From positions 751,366-815,365 of the forward strand of contig PSQN01000003.1 of the NCBI GenBank assembly GCA_002989075.1: DNA of 64,000 nt. The letters are read 5' to 3'. Position 1 is the first letter of the stretch. Each line of letters starts with the position of its first letter. The DNA comes from Arthonia radiata. Lineage: Eukaryota > Ascomycota > Arthoniomycetes > Arthoniales > Arthoniaceae. This document shows, in pieces, positions 1-10,523 of the stretch. A program made the position numbers and the translations under genes. Below the pieces are notes generated by a model, which was given only the letters and a program-made list of their open reading frames with translations, was not told the origin of the DNA and did not search any database.

Positions 1-1
1 G

Positions 2-661
2 CTTCATCAGTTCAGCAAGACGCATGCCAAAGACATCAAGTCCAATCCGCAATTCCGGGCAGAATTTGCTCGCATGTGCAATGCCATCGGCGTGGACCCA
101 CTCGTCTCGTCCAATACGCGGAAGCCGACCTCCGGTGAGGGTTCCGGCAGCTTCTGGGCTCAGATGCTAGGCGGCAGTGTCAATGACTTCTATTTTGAAC
201 TCGCCGTGCGAGTCGTTGAGGTGTGCCGGGATACGCGTGCCGAGAATGGCGGCATCATTGCTGTGAGCGAGGTGGCGCAACGCGTACAGAAAGGAAGAGG
301 CATTGGCGGAGGAATGGAGGTGTCTGAAGACGATGTGCTGCAAGCGGCGAAGTCATTGAAGCCACTGTGTTCGGGCTTCTCAGAGATGTCCTTGGGCGCG
401 AAGATGATGATTCGCTCAATACCCAAGGAACTCAATCCGGATCAGTCAGTGGTACTGGAGGCTGTCCAGGTGCTTGGCTATGTCACAGTATCGATGCTGC
501 AGGTAAACCTGAAATGGAATCGCGCTCGAGCGAAGGCCGTGCTGGAAGATCTAGTTGAGGACTCGTTGCTATGGGTAGACACCCAGGCCGATGAGACCGA
601 ATACTGGACACCTGCATACATACATGAGCCGGGAGTTGCTGAGGGCACAGTCATGCCATAG
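2..661 (+). CDS. SNF8: ESCRT-II subunit Snf8/Vps22, 5' end cut off by window edge
   Basis: Snf8/Vps22 is a core subunit of the endosomal ESCRT-II complex, which sorts ubiquitinated membrane cargo into multivesicular bodies. The frame is open from base 2; the first residues (LHQFSKTHAKDI) come from upstream coding sequence, so the start lies outside the window and the ATG at 74 is internal. Family hallmarks are FWAQMLGGSVNDFYFELAV, the VCRDTRAENGGI segment and the end of the second winged helix, KWNRARAKAVLEDLVEDSL, followed by a tail ending in YWTPAYIHEP. That tail matches the C-terminal tandem winged helices of the family. No intron is needed in the visible part. It converges on YAK1 with about 1 kb between the two stop codons. 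The identification is firm; only the N-terminal coiled region is missing. Confidence 0.9.
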   Translation, partial: LHQFSKTHAKDIKSNPQFRAEFARMCNAIGVDPLVSSNTRKPTSGEGSGSFWAQMLGGSVNDFYFELAVRVVEVCRDTRAENGGIIAVSEVAQRVQKGRGIGGGMEVSEDDVLQAAKSLKPLCSGFSEMSLGAKMMIRSIPKELNPDQSVVLEAVQVLGYVTVSMLQVNLKWNRARAKAVLEDLVEDSLLWVDTQADETEYWTPAYIHEPGVAEGTVMP

Positions 662-1709
662 ATCAAGCGAAGTGTATCAACATTCTGCATTGGAACTGCG
701 ACAAGGGTCTGCATATCAGAGTCGTCAGCTTCTATGGCGTGGAATTCAGCAGCGAATGAGGCCGTGCTGCGACTGGAGCTGGATACAGGACCAGACCTGA
801 CCTCTGAGTAATTATCAGTCTCGCCAATGAGGCTTACCGTCGCCCTCTCGTTGCGACGTGCACAGTCACGTGGTGGTCATGGACGATGGAACGCAACCAC
901 GCTCCGGACCAAGCTGGTCTCGAAATCCTCGTTTTCGTCAAAGCGAGAGACGTAGCGCCTGCGTGTGCTACGATCAAGTCGGCGCTCGAATGTCGTCAGC
1001 TCTCAGGATGAAACATAACCAGGAGACATGGGAGCCATTGCCTAGGGGAGACTCGGACCAGCCATAGATGGGCCCGTGGGAAACAGGATGCGCAGTGGTG
1101 GGTTATTGAGATATTTGATCCTTTGAGATGACTGATAGACAGGAGCTATATCGCACCATTTGGGTATTTCTTAACGCCTTTCGCTCCATGCTTATGACAT
1201 GCTACTCATGCTTGTTCATGCTTGTGCATCATGGCTCGTACAACTTCGTATAGGTGATAAAACCTTGCTGCCCTCTTTTCATGACCGTGAGCTTACCTGC
1301 CTTCCTTATACTGTCTGTATCGATGACTCCCAGACTTCCACACCTCAATGCCGCAAAGCTGATGGCCAATCGATGCGTGCAAGCAATGAACAGCATCGAC
1401 ATCCGTGCTTTCGTCAACTCACGCTCGCGAGGGACTGGCGCCAAGCGGGCAACCACTGTTGAAAAGGTTCCAAGTCTTCCCCACGGCTCGATTTGCGGTG
1501 GAGTAATGTCGCCGATTTCTGACCGAGTCTCTGCAGGCCGGGTGACATGGGCGCAGCTGATAGAGGAGGTGCATTGCTCGTGTCTTGTAGTTATGGCGAT
1601 GACCTGAAAGCTCCTCAGCTGTGGGCAGGCTCGATGCCGTTTTTGCTTGTAGTGAACGCTGCGGATGGAGTGATCTACGAGTGATCAGCGAAGATTGCAG
1701 TAAGGTCAT
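662..1709. other. Intergenic region between convergent SNF8 and YAK1
   Basis: About 1.05 kb lies between two convergent stop codons, so it should hold both 3' untranslated regions and terminators. Short open frames exist on both strands (for example 1254-1607 plus) but have no family resemblance, no intron support and low-complexity-free random-looking composition. I see no RNA gene or repeat. Confidence 0.5.
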
Positions 1710-4328
1710 TCAGTGCCAGCCCTGGTTCCCCATCATGTATCCCTCTTCGATCGACCGATCCTCAAGGTTCCGGATCAGAGCTGCATTGGTTCGGCTTTGA
1801 CCGCGCTGCCGTGTATTGCGCCGCGACCCGCCGGGTGTTGAATCGGGAGGACCCATCTCGGGTGGAGGATAGTAAGCTGGACTTGGCTGCAATCGGATGG
1901 GCGCGTTGGGATCCAGGTGGCTAACGACACGCTGCAGTGCCGGCGGTATGCCTCCGCTTTGGTGGTGATCCATAGTTGTGGCCCGCTGTCTGCTTGCTCT
2001 TGCAGTTGCTTGAGCATGCAATGAGCCTTGTTGAGGATACGCTCCTTGCATCTGCTGTGGCTGCATCATATTCATGGGCTGGTTGTAGCCTGTACCGGAC
2101 TGCGCGGGGTATGGCGGAGGTGCGCCTTGATGCTGTCCATACATGCCGCCATACCCTACAGGTGACTGGACCGGCATGTGCGGTGCTTGCTGATACTGCT
2201 GCATCTGCATGGCGTTGAGTGCGGCGGCATTCTGTGCTTGAATTTGCGCAGCCTGCTGAGCTTGGTGTCTTTGCTTGCTGACAGCTTCGGCTTGCTGCTG
2301 CTGTTGGACCCCAGGAGCTGGTGATCGACTTGAGGTTTTCAAGTTCATGGGTGGGACGAACGGCCCTTGAAACTTCTGCTGTGTGATGAAGGGATGCATC
2401 TTGGCTTGCTGAGGCGTCCATCGCTCGAGTGGGTTAAGGTGCAGCAAACCGTGCACAAAGTCAATGAAAGCCGTGCGGTTCGCCATTTCTATTCTGCGTC
2501 AGTATTGGCTTTTCCTTGACTGTGGAAATCTCGTGGTACTCACCCTTGTCAACTTCTGACTGCTTCATGTTCTTTCGCGGCAGAGGGTAGGTCTTGATGA
2601 TCTCAGTCAATGTGGTAGCGTTGAAATACTTCTTGCTCGGCTGCTCTTTAGTGTTGTGCTCTCGTGAGTACTGATCCATACTCTTCAAGCGGTAGCATCT
2701 TCGTCCAAACTCGTCATGACTCTTCTCGAAAAATTCGCCTGACTGCTTGCCCACTTCGAGCATCCATGTTGGGGGTTGCCCGAGCATCTCTGTGATCCGC
2801 GACACCTGGTTGTACTCGGACGACCCTGGAAACAACGGCAGGCCGAGGAAGAGCTCCACGACGATGCAACCCAGTGACCACATATCGATGGCAGCTGAGT
2901 ATGGTAATCCAAGCAATACTTCAGGCGATCTGTAAAATCTTGACTGAATGTAGGTGTACACTGTTTGCCGTTCGTCGCATGCTGAGCCAAAGTCAATGAT
3001 TTTGATGATAGGACTCTCCAAATTCTTCAGCAAGATGTTCTCGGGCTTGAGATCACAGTGTATGATGCGCGCCTTGTTGAGAAGGGTGAGCGCATTGAGT
3101 AGTTGTGACGCAAATACTCGGACAAGCGTCGTGCTCAAACCGCGAAACTGATTCTGCTTGATGAGCTCGTACAAGTTGACGCTGAGAAGCTCGAACACTA
3201 AGCACAGATGTTGTCGGTGGATGAATGTGTCCTTCAGCCGTAGCAAATGATGATCGTCGTTCTTATCGAGTTTGCTGTTGAGAAGATCCAGCACAGATAC
3301 TTCCATCATACTTTGATTGAAGTATGCTGTCCTGTTTTTGACCACCTTCACAGCGATAACTTCTTGAGTCTTGAGATTCTGACATTTCACCACTTGGCCA
3401 AATGTCCCCTGACCAAGCACATCCAAGATTAGGTAACGATTCTTGTGTCCCGTCTCTTCCGAACCAAGAATGTCGTTGACATACAAGATGTAGTCACTAT
3501 CTTCATTGTCGTACCCATCGTTCTTGGAGCCTTTGCTTGGTTTCGTCAACACTCTCCTCGGATTGCGCGACGACTCGTACTTGAAACCGGGGTTGCATAT
3601 TCGATAAGTCGCGGGTAGATGTGTCGTCAATGCTTGCAGAGGACTCAGAAAGCCGCCTTCTGGGTTGGCTCTTCGAAGAGGCGGTTGCGCATTGACTTTC
3701 GGTCGCAACTCGGCTGTGCTTGAGCACTTTGTGAATTGCGGAGGGGTGCTTATGATCTGCGGGGCCATCGCGGTACTAGGTGTCAGATGATCGTGTCCGA
3801 AGGCGGGGTGCATCTGACTGGCGGGTCGAGAACTATAGTAATGGTTCTCGGGACTGAGCGGAGGTTCAAGGGGAGGTAGCTGGGAGGGCTGTGCTCGGTG
3901 ATTTGCTACAGATTCGAGGATTAGCCGTTGTTCTTGATACACGTTGCTAGACCGAGGGTCTCATTGCCCACAGAGCGACAATAGACCCGAGTCTGAAGCG
4001 GGACAAGGACATGGTGAAACGTACACGGGGTCGTGAAGTGTGACTGAGATTGCGACGAGTAATGTGAGGACCTGGTGGGAGAAGGACCTTGTGAAGAGTT
4101 CGGAGCGTATGGACTGTAAGGTACAGGAGGTGACAGCTTCATTGGAGAGTAGCGACGCGCAGCAGCAGAGGTCTCTTCCTGCGGGATGAGCTGCGAAGAG
4201 CCTCGATGTCGATGGTGAGACCGCACCGGGTAGTCTCTGGCCATGTCTTCATACTTCTGCTTGTTGTAAGGGTCGAGATCGGCGTCATGCATGGGCAGAT
4301 CGCCTTGATCGTCCCCTGCGTATGCCAT
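1710..4328 (-). CDS. YAK1: DYRK-family protein kinase Yak1
   Basis: Dual-specificity Ser/Thr kinase of the DYRK family that, in fungi, restrains growth and promotes stress responses downstream of PKA/TOR. Three exons read on the minus strand: 4328-4027, 3946-2544 and 2488-1710, with introns of 80 bp (GTGTAC..TAG) and 55 bp (GTGAGT..TAG), giving 827 residues. The ATG at 4328 sits in AACAATGGC; the open frame continues further upstream but without ATG. Kinase landmarks are GQGTFGQV (about 279-286), AVKVVK, HCDLKPEN (about 397-404), DFGSAC and the DYRK activation loop YTYIQSRFYRSPE. The last exon begins EMANRTAFIDFVHGLLHL and joins perfectly to the kinase end. The C-terminal 200 residues are rich in Gln, Met and Pro. 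The N-terminus is disordered and Ser/Pro-rich. Confidence 0.93.
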
Positions 4329-4944
4329 TGTTGCTGGTGTAGCGTCGCGGCCAGCAGTGGTGCTAAAGGGGAGCGTCCGCGGAGGGGCAGCTGGTTCCGG
4401 CGCGAAGAAAGAACTGCTGCTACGACGCCCCCAGGGCACGAGAGGCCCGTGTGTGAGGCGACGGGTGGACAGCGCAGAAGTTGTGGACTTGTCAGAGCGC
4501 GGAGACAACAGAGAAGAGAAGTAGAAGGGGTAGAGCAGTCATGGGCGCTTCTGATTGAAGATCCGCAAGCGTTGGGCCAAGGCGCTTGTAATTGGTCGAG
4601 AAGCGTAAATGCCCGATAAATTGGGCAGCCTTTTGTTTTGGGATTCACTCCCACACTCCTTCATCAAATCACTTCAACGATCTCTCTCACGCCCACTCTG
4701 ATAGTCACGACTGGCATGATCCAGTCACGGCCACCCAGTACAATAGTGTACCTATTGTCCACGCATGAAATGAACCAGTCCGGTCGGTCGCAAGGGCATT
4801 CGGGATGCTGGAAGCCAATGGTGGACCCAATGATCATTCTTCCCACCCTTCAATATCTCCCTGGCTGATGATCGGTCTATCCTCACGTTCTGTAGCTGGA
4901 ATCAAATAATCATTGTCGGATCGTTCGAGCCTCAACTCGACTGT
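4329..4944. other. YAK1 upstream region and YIH1 downstream region
   Basis: This stretch carries the YAK1 5' leader and promoter (next to 4328) and the 3' end of YIH1. Non-ATG open frames extend the YAK1 frame to about 4508 but do not provide an initiator. I see no other gene. Confidence 0.4.
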
Positions 4945-5793
4945 TCATGGTCGCTTCTTTCTTGCTGCGTTGCCAGCCCTCTCTTCCGAAGCCTCCGCAG
5001 AACCCAGTCTGAGAATGGCATCTCGAGCTACAGAGTTGATGATCCTGAATCTATCGGGACCCAGGTGAACACCCCCAAACCAACGCGTCACGACTACCAT
5101 CGTATTCCAAACGTCCATGAGCTCAAGAAGGTGCAACAGCCGCGACCCAGCAGCGGTCTCGCCGTCGTCGTCGCAGTCTCGAAATGTTACGCCACTCTCT
5201 TCGTCTTTCATTCTCCACGCAGTGATGTTGTGTGTCGCTTTCGCGGCTTTTTTGTCAGTCGCCAGCAAATGCTGCATGTTCTTTTTGGCCGTGGTCGGGT
5301 CTTTCACTCTGGCGGCTCGAGCAACGAACACTGACTTCTTCTCTGTCACTACATCCGAGATTGACCATTTCGGAACGACTACACTGCTAGGCTCGTCAAG
5401 GACATCAGTTACGTCTACGCTCTCTGCAAGCCCACCGTCTTCCGGGCTTTCATTACCATGCGCCAGTTCATCTTTTTGGTTTGTATTACTTTCCTTCAGC
5501 TCTTCGATCAGCTCAAACATACATGGCTCTCCCTCTCTAAAGACGCGATGCAAAGTTTGTCGAGCCTCCTCCGCAAACGCAGATGCCTCTCCCTTCCTTA
5601 ACGATGCGCCGGAAGTCTCAGGACCTTCCATTAGGGGAATTTCGCCTGGGTAATGTGCAGGAACGCGCAGTCGTAGTTTGATGCTTGCATTGGGAACCAG
5701 GAGGAATAAACTTGATTCATTGTCTAAGGACAGAACATTGGATCCATATATGGCATTGACGGACTCGATCTCGTCGGCTAGCTCTGCATTCAT
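4945..5793 (-). CDS. YIH1: Yih1/IMPACT-family regulator of Gcn2
   Basis: Yih1/IMPACT binds Gcn1 and limits activation of the eIF2alpha kinase Gcn2, damping the amino-acid starvation response. The 282-residue protein is a single exon. The N-terminal RWD domain (about residues 1-105) starts MNAELADEIESVNAIYGS and contains the typical LRVPAHYPGEIP turn. An acidic linker follows. The C-terminal UPF0029/Impact domain (about 140-260) has KKSVFVARAARV, the ITAWRM strand, DCDDDGETAAGSRLL and VVVTRWFGGVHLGPDRF. The tail is short and basic. It is divergent from NIP1 across 636 bp, so a gene for translational control faces a gene for an initiation-factor subunit. The start ATG is the first in frame and opens directly into the RWD consensus. 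Confidence 0.93.
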   Translation of the reverse strand: MNAELADEIESVNAIYGSNVLSLDNESSLFLLVPNASIKLRLRVPAHYPGEIPLMEGPETSGASLRKGEASAFAEEARQTLHRVFREGEPCMFELIEELKESNTNQKDELAHGNESPEDGGLAESVDVTDVLDEPSSVVVPKWSISDVVTEKKSVFVARAARVKDPTTAKKNMQHLLATDKKAAKATHNITAWRMKDEESGVTFRDCDDDGETAAGSRLLHLLELMDVWNTMVVVTRWFGGVHLGPDRFRIINSVARDAILRLGSAEASEERAGNAARKKRP

Positions 5794-6429
5794 TGCGGCT
5801 CCGTTGACTGGTCAGTACCAGGAGAGTGAGTGTTGGAGGTACCGCCCGTGGCGCGGTTGTGTGGTTGTGTGTTCGTCAAAGCGACATGTGGTGGTCGATC
5901 GTTGACACGAGCGTGGGCTATGGTCGGAGGACCTGCCATCCAGGATACTCCGATCGACGCACTGCTACAGTCATCCAAAGAACGTCTATGAGCGCATTGA
6001 GAGATCTCGAAAGCGGGCTGTGTCGTAGCTAAATGCACCCCGATCCTCGCAATTGCGGGTCGCAAGCAATGCAGCGCACCGGGCAATTCGTACTCTCAAG
6101 AGTAGAAGCCTGATGTAACAGTAACGCGGTGGTCATCCAGCTCGACGGCGGGCGCGAATACTTCGACCCTGGGAATATGTTTCCGCAGAGATGCTCCTTA
6201 GTTGATTCACTCAAATGCACAGTTTGGATGCTATGAGGCTTGAGTAGAGAGAAGTGTTTGCACGTGACGTAGATTGCTGACGCACGGGCCCACGAGATTT
6301 CGCCCCACGAATATTGCAGGCGCGAAGTGGGTGAATCTTCATGACTCTGTCTACTTTGCCATAACCTTCTCCCACAATACGCCAACTTCTTATTGGAACC
6401 TCACAACAAATCGCACACACTCAGCAACC
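5794..6429. promoter_or_regulatory. Divergent promoter region of YIH1 and NIP1
   Basis: 636 bp between the divergent start codons of YIH1 and NIP1; it must hold both promoters and leaders. A CT-rich stretch precedes the NIP1 start. I could not assign transcription-factor sites, and the short open frames here look random. Confidence 0.4.
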
Positions 6430-9073
6430 ATGTCTCGCTTCTTCAAAAGCGGCGACAGCTCTAGCGAAGAGAGCTCTGATGACGAACAGGAACTCTACTC
6501 AGATCAAGAGAAGCCAGCAAAGGACAAGAACTCCGAAGAGGAGAGCAGCGAAGAGGAGGATGATCAAGATAGCGAAGAATCTAGCACTGATGACGACGTA
6601 GCTGCCGGACCAAATCGTTTCCTCGTCAGCGACAGTGAAGAAGAGTCCAGTGAAGAGGAAGACAAGCCAACAGTCGTCAAGAGCGCAAAGGACAAGCGCT
6701 TCGAAGAGCTGGAGGGCACCATCAGACTCATCGAGAATGCTGAAAAGATCAACGACTGGAATGTAATCTCAACAGGTGGGTTCTGCTTCGCATTGTATGA
6801 GATTGACAAGCTGACGTCTGTCTCTAGAATACGACAAGCTCAACCGACAACTACCCACAGTACTCAAGACCAATGACAACAAGGCTCCCAAAATCTACAT
6901 CAAAACGGTGGCCGATCTTGAGCACCAAATGACCGCGGTTTATGAAAAGAACAAATCCTCTGACAAGAAGCTCAGCGCGCTATCCACCAAAGGTCTGAAT
7001 GCTGTCCGACAAAAGATTCGCAAGCTCAACAAGGAGTACCAGAAAGATATCGATGCCTACCGAGAAGACCCAACGTCTTTCATGCATGAAGAGGTCGTCG
7101 AAATTGCACCACCACCCAAAAAGCAGAAAGCACCGCGCGAGCAATTCGGCGATGGTGAGGCGATTGAAGGTGCTGATGGCGGTGGCTGGGAAGGTGTCGG
7201 CAGGGACGGCAAAGTCATGAAATACACGGCAGAGAGTATACTGAAGCATCTGCGAACCATTGTGGAGTCAAGAGGTCGCAAGAACACAGATCGCTTGGAG
7301 CAGATCCGAATATTAGAGAAACTGCTCGACGTGGCGGCAACGGACTACCAGAAACTGCGAGTGCTGCTGTCCCTGATCTCGACAAGGTTCGACTTGACAT
7401 CGGGCACCGGCAACTACATGTCACAAGAACAGTGGAAGCTGGCTGATGGGGAGTTCAAGTCGCTCCTGAACCTCCTCGACAAGAACATCAACATTGTCGT
7501 CATCGAATCTGCTGAGGAGTGGGAGGATGATGAAAAACAGCCAGCGATCGAGGAAGGCAAGATCTTCCAAGTCCCAGGCAGCATTACATCGTTCGTTGAG
7601 CGTCTTGACGATGAGCTTATCCGATCGCTACAACACATCGACCCTCATACGGCTGAGTACATTGAGCGCCTCAGCGATGAGACGTCGTTATACTCCAACA
7701 TCGTGCGCACTCTTGTGTATGCTGAGCGACTGCAAACGGCTGTCGAGCATCAAGCCGCTCAAGATCATCTGAATCGCCTTGTCATGCGTCGTCTCGAGCA
7801 CATATACTTCAAGCCGGCATCGGTCGTCACGATACTCGAAGAACAATCATGGGCAGCCATCCCTGAGTCACAAGACGTCAATATCACACCTCGCAATGCC
7901 AGCAAAGATGTCGGTGATCTGGTCAAGACACTTTGCAATTACCTCTACGAACACAGTGAAGGCATCATCAAAGCTCGTGCTATGCTGTGCCAGATCTACT
8001 TCATCGCCCTTCACGACGAATACTACCGCTCCCGTGACATGATGCTCATGTCTCACCTTACAGATACCATGCACAACTTCGATGTCACTACCCAGATCCT
8101 GTTCAACCGCACCCTCGTCCAAGTCGGTCTGTGTGCTTTCCGCATCGGCCTTGTGTTCGAAGCGCAGAATACACTCCAAGAGATCTGCGGCTCTGGACGT
8201 CAAAAAGAGTTACTTGCTCAAGGCGTGCAAATGACCCGCTACTCTCAAGTCACGCCCGAGCAAGAGCGCCTTGAGCGCCAACGTCAGCTACCATTCCACA
8301 TGCACATCAACCTCGAACTCCTCGAATGTGTCTACCTCACCTGCAGCATGCTCCTTGAGATCCCCTGTCTGGCACAAACCGGCTCATCTCCCGACATTCG
8401 CAAGCGCGTCATTAGTAAGACGTACCGCCGTATGCTCGAGTACCATGAGCGACAAATCTTCACAGGCCCTCCGGAGAATACGCGCGACCACGTCATGCAA
8501 GCATCCAAGGCGCTGGCAGCGGGCGAGTGGCAGAAGGCAGCCTCGTACATCTCTGCTATCAAGATCTGGGACCTGATGAAGGAGCCGGAGAAAATCAAGG
8601 CCATGCTCGAAGCGCAGATTCAAGAGGAGGGTCTGCGGACCTATCTCTTCACGTACGCGCCATTCTACGACACTCTCGGCATCGATACGCTGGCGTCTAT
8701 GTTTAGCATGGAGGAGCGCAAGGTCACCGCTGTCGTCTCTCGTATGATCAGCCACGAAGAACTCGCAGCGGCTCTGGACCAAGTGGGCCAGCAGATTGTG
8801 TTCCGCAAGGGCGTTGAGCTGAGTCGCTTACAGAGTCTGGCATTGACACTGAGTGACAAGGCGAGCGGGCTTATCGAGACGAACGAGAAGACGCTGGAGC
8901 AGCGGACGCAAGGCACTGCGAATGCGTTTGAGCGGGATCGTGGGCAGGGAGGACGTGGACGTGGTCGCGGAAGGGGACGCGGGGGCTTGCAATTCGGTGG
9001 CAGGGGTGGTGGACGAGGTGGTGGAGGCGGGCAGTTCACGGGTGGTGTGCTGGGCAATGCTATTCGTACGTAG
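6430..9073 (+). CDS. NIP1: Translation initiation factor eIF3 subunit c (Nip1)
   Basis: eIF3c is a scaffold subunit of eIF3 on the 40S ribosome and contacts eIF1, eIF5 and the start-codon selection machinery. Two exons, 6430-6775 and 6828-9073, are joined by a 52-bp intron (GTGGGT..TAG), giving 863 residues. The N-terminus [15 protein letters not shown] is an acidic Ser/Glu tract, as in the family. Then come [16 protein letters not shown] and [18 protein letters not shown] in the conserved N-terminal domain. The long helical repeat region contains [16 protein letters not shown] and [10 protein letters not shown]-like segments. The PCI domain lies at about 600-790 ([36 protein letters not shown]). 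The C-terminus is an RGG/Gly-rich tail, typical of fungal eIF3c. It is convergent with RPS16. Confidence 0.94.
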
Positions 9074-9548
9074 ACGCATCAGTGGGTTGAAGTGTCTGTG
9101 GATCGCATTAGTGGCGCTCACGGAGTCTCGTCGTATGGCCTATGTGAGAATTCGAAAGCTGGTCAGCAATGTTCATCAGAGTCGCGTCGTTTTCCTTCCC
9201 AATGTGATCACGGGTTTGCGCCGTCCCACGTTATTTGAAGCACAGCAGCGACCACAGGTGAGAATGGGTAGAAATCAGTATCAGTAGGTAAGTAGTAGTG
9301 GTCATCCACGACTGCATCACTGTGAGATGGTGCTAATATGTGAACGAAAGGCAGGGGGGAACGTTGGGTTATTGGTGATATCAGTTCATTGCTCGCACGC
9401 CCAATGTGAGCGCGCTGTCTCTGCCTCACGTCCGCGGTACTCTTGGGCATCTGCTTCAACCATGCACGCCATAGTGCGTATCATAAACTTGCCCTGATCA
9501 TCCTGCAGATGCACGCATCGCCCAATGCACCACCATGCAACAACCACC
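9074..9548. other. Intergenic region between convergent NIP1 and RPS16
   Basis: 475 bp between two stop codons, presumed to be the 3' untranslated regions of both genes. Nothing else is recognisable. Confidence 0.4.
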
Positions 9549-10318
9549 CTAACGGTACGACTTCTGGTATTTCGACCTGGCACCCGGACCACCAAACTTC
9601 TTCGGCTCACACCGTCGGTTGTCGGCCACGAGGAGTGTGCGGTCGTATTGCGTGTATGCGGTCTTGAGCTGGTTCTTGGCGTACTCGTCGACGTATTTCT
9701 GGTAGTATGCGACCTGCGTTGTTTCTGTCAGCTTTGCTTTCTCATCCGCTGAACCCCTACCCATTCCTCCACCATTCGTCCTCTGCGCTGTTGTCATATC
9801 GCGTAGCGCAGCTCTTCTTTATGGGGTCCAACAGACGAAATGAGTGTCCACATACAATGCTCTTCGCAATCGCCTGCCTGATCGCGTAGATCTGCGAGAC
9901 ATGCCCACCGCCGCTCACGCGCACCCGGATGTCGACATTGGCGAACTTGTCGACGCCGATAATGAGGATGGGCTCGTAGGTCTTGAAGCGGAGGATGGCG
10001 GGCTCGACGAGGGAGAGAGGGCGGCCGTTGACTTTGACGAGGCCTTTGCCTTGCTGTTTGGGCGGTTAGTCGTCGATTTCGTCTGCGGATGGCGTAGGGA
10101 CAGCGGCAAGGGGAGGCTGGTGATCAGTTGATGGTTGGAGGGCGCGTTGGTCGTACCTTGCACAAAGCGACGGCGGTTGCGGTTTTCTTCTTGCTGTGAG
10201 GTTGTTAGTCGCGTTGGTCGTCTTTTGCGACAATGCAGCTTCGTGCAAGTAGCAGAAGGCGGCGCTGATGCTGATTGACGTACCCGAAGCACTGTACGCT
10301 CTGCGTTGAGGACGACAT
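9549..10318 (-). CDS. RPS16: 40S ribosomal protein uS9 (Rps16)
   Basis: Small-subunit ribosomal protein uS9, whose C-terminal Arg reaches the P-site tRNA. Four exons on the minus strand: 10318-10284, 10193-10157, 10053-9856 and 9713-9549. The introns are 90, 103 and 142 bp, all GT..AG, and the first two carry GACTAAC branch sites. The product is 144 residues. It reads [12 protein letters not shown], then [12 protein letters not shown], then [49 protein letters not shown] and [14 protein letters not shown]. It ends [20 protein letters not shown], the invariant uS9 tail. The first exon is only 35 nt, a usual layout for fungal ribosomal-protein genes. It shares a 205-bp divergent promoter with the RCC1-repeat gene. 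Confidence 0.95.
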
Positions 10319-10523
10319 GATGAATGGGTGATGCGAGAGGAGCTGACGATGTCTGCGCACGACGGTGTTGAGGTCCTCACAGCAAGTAGTGCATCTGCAA
10401 GTCTTGGCGCTTTGCCGGGTCCGTGCACGGCTTAGGTCTTTGAAGACCTAGAATTCTCTGACGCGGATAAACGATTCGCCGAGCGTCCCTTCTTTTGACG
10501 GTCTCTCAGCAGCAGAGCTGGCA
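10319..10523. promoter_or_regulatory. Short divergent promoter of RPS16 and the ATS1-like gene, with a palindrome
   Basis: 205 bp separate the two start codons. Near the middle is a perfect inverted repeat: arms TAGGTCTT (10433-10440) and AAGACCTA (10443-10450) around a 2-nt spacer. This could be a dimeric transcription-factor site for the ribosomal-protein gene, but its role is an inference. Confidence 0.45.

Noticed and set aside
1254-1607. 117-codon plus-strand frame between SNF8 and YAK1
   Set aside because: No family resemblance and it sits in the expected 3' flanks of two convergent genes.
8665-9057. Pro/Arg-rich frame on the minus strand
   Set aside because: It is the reverse of the RGG tail of NIP1.
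9714-9855. Possible snoRNA in the long third intron of RPS16
   Set aside because: Only loose matches to C and D boxes, and no paired terminal stem could be seen.
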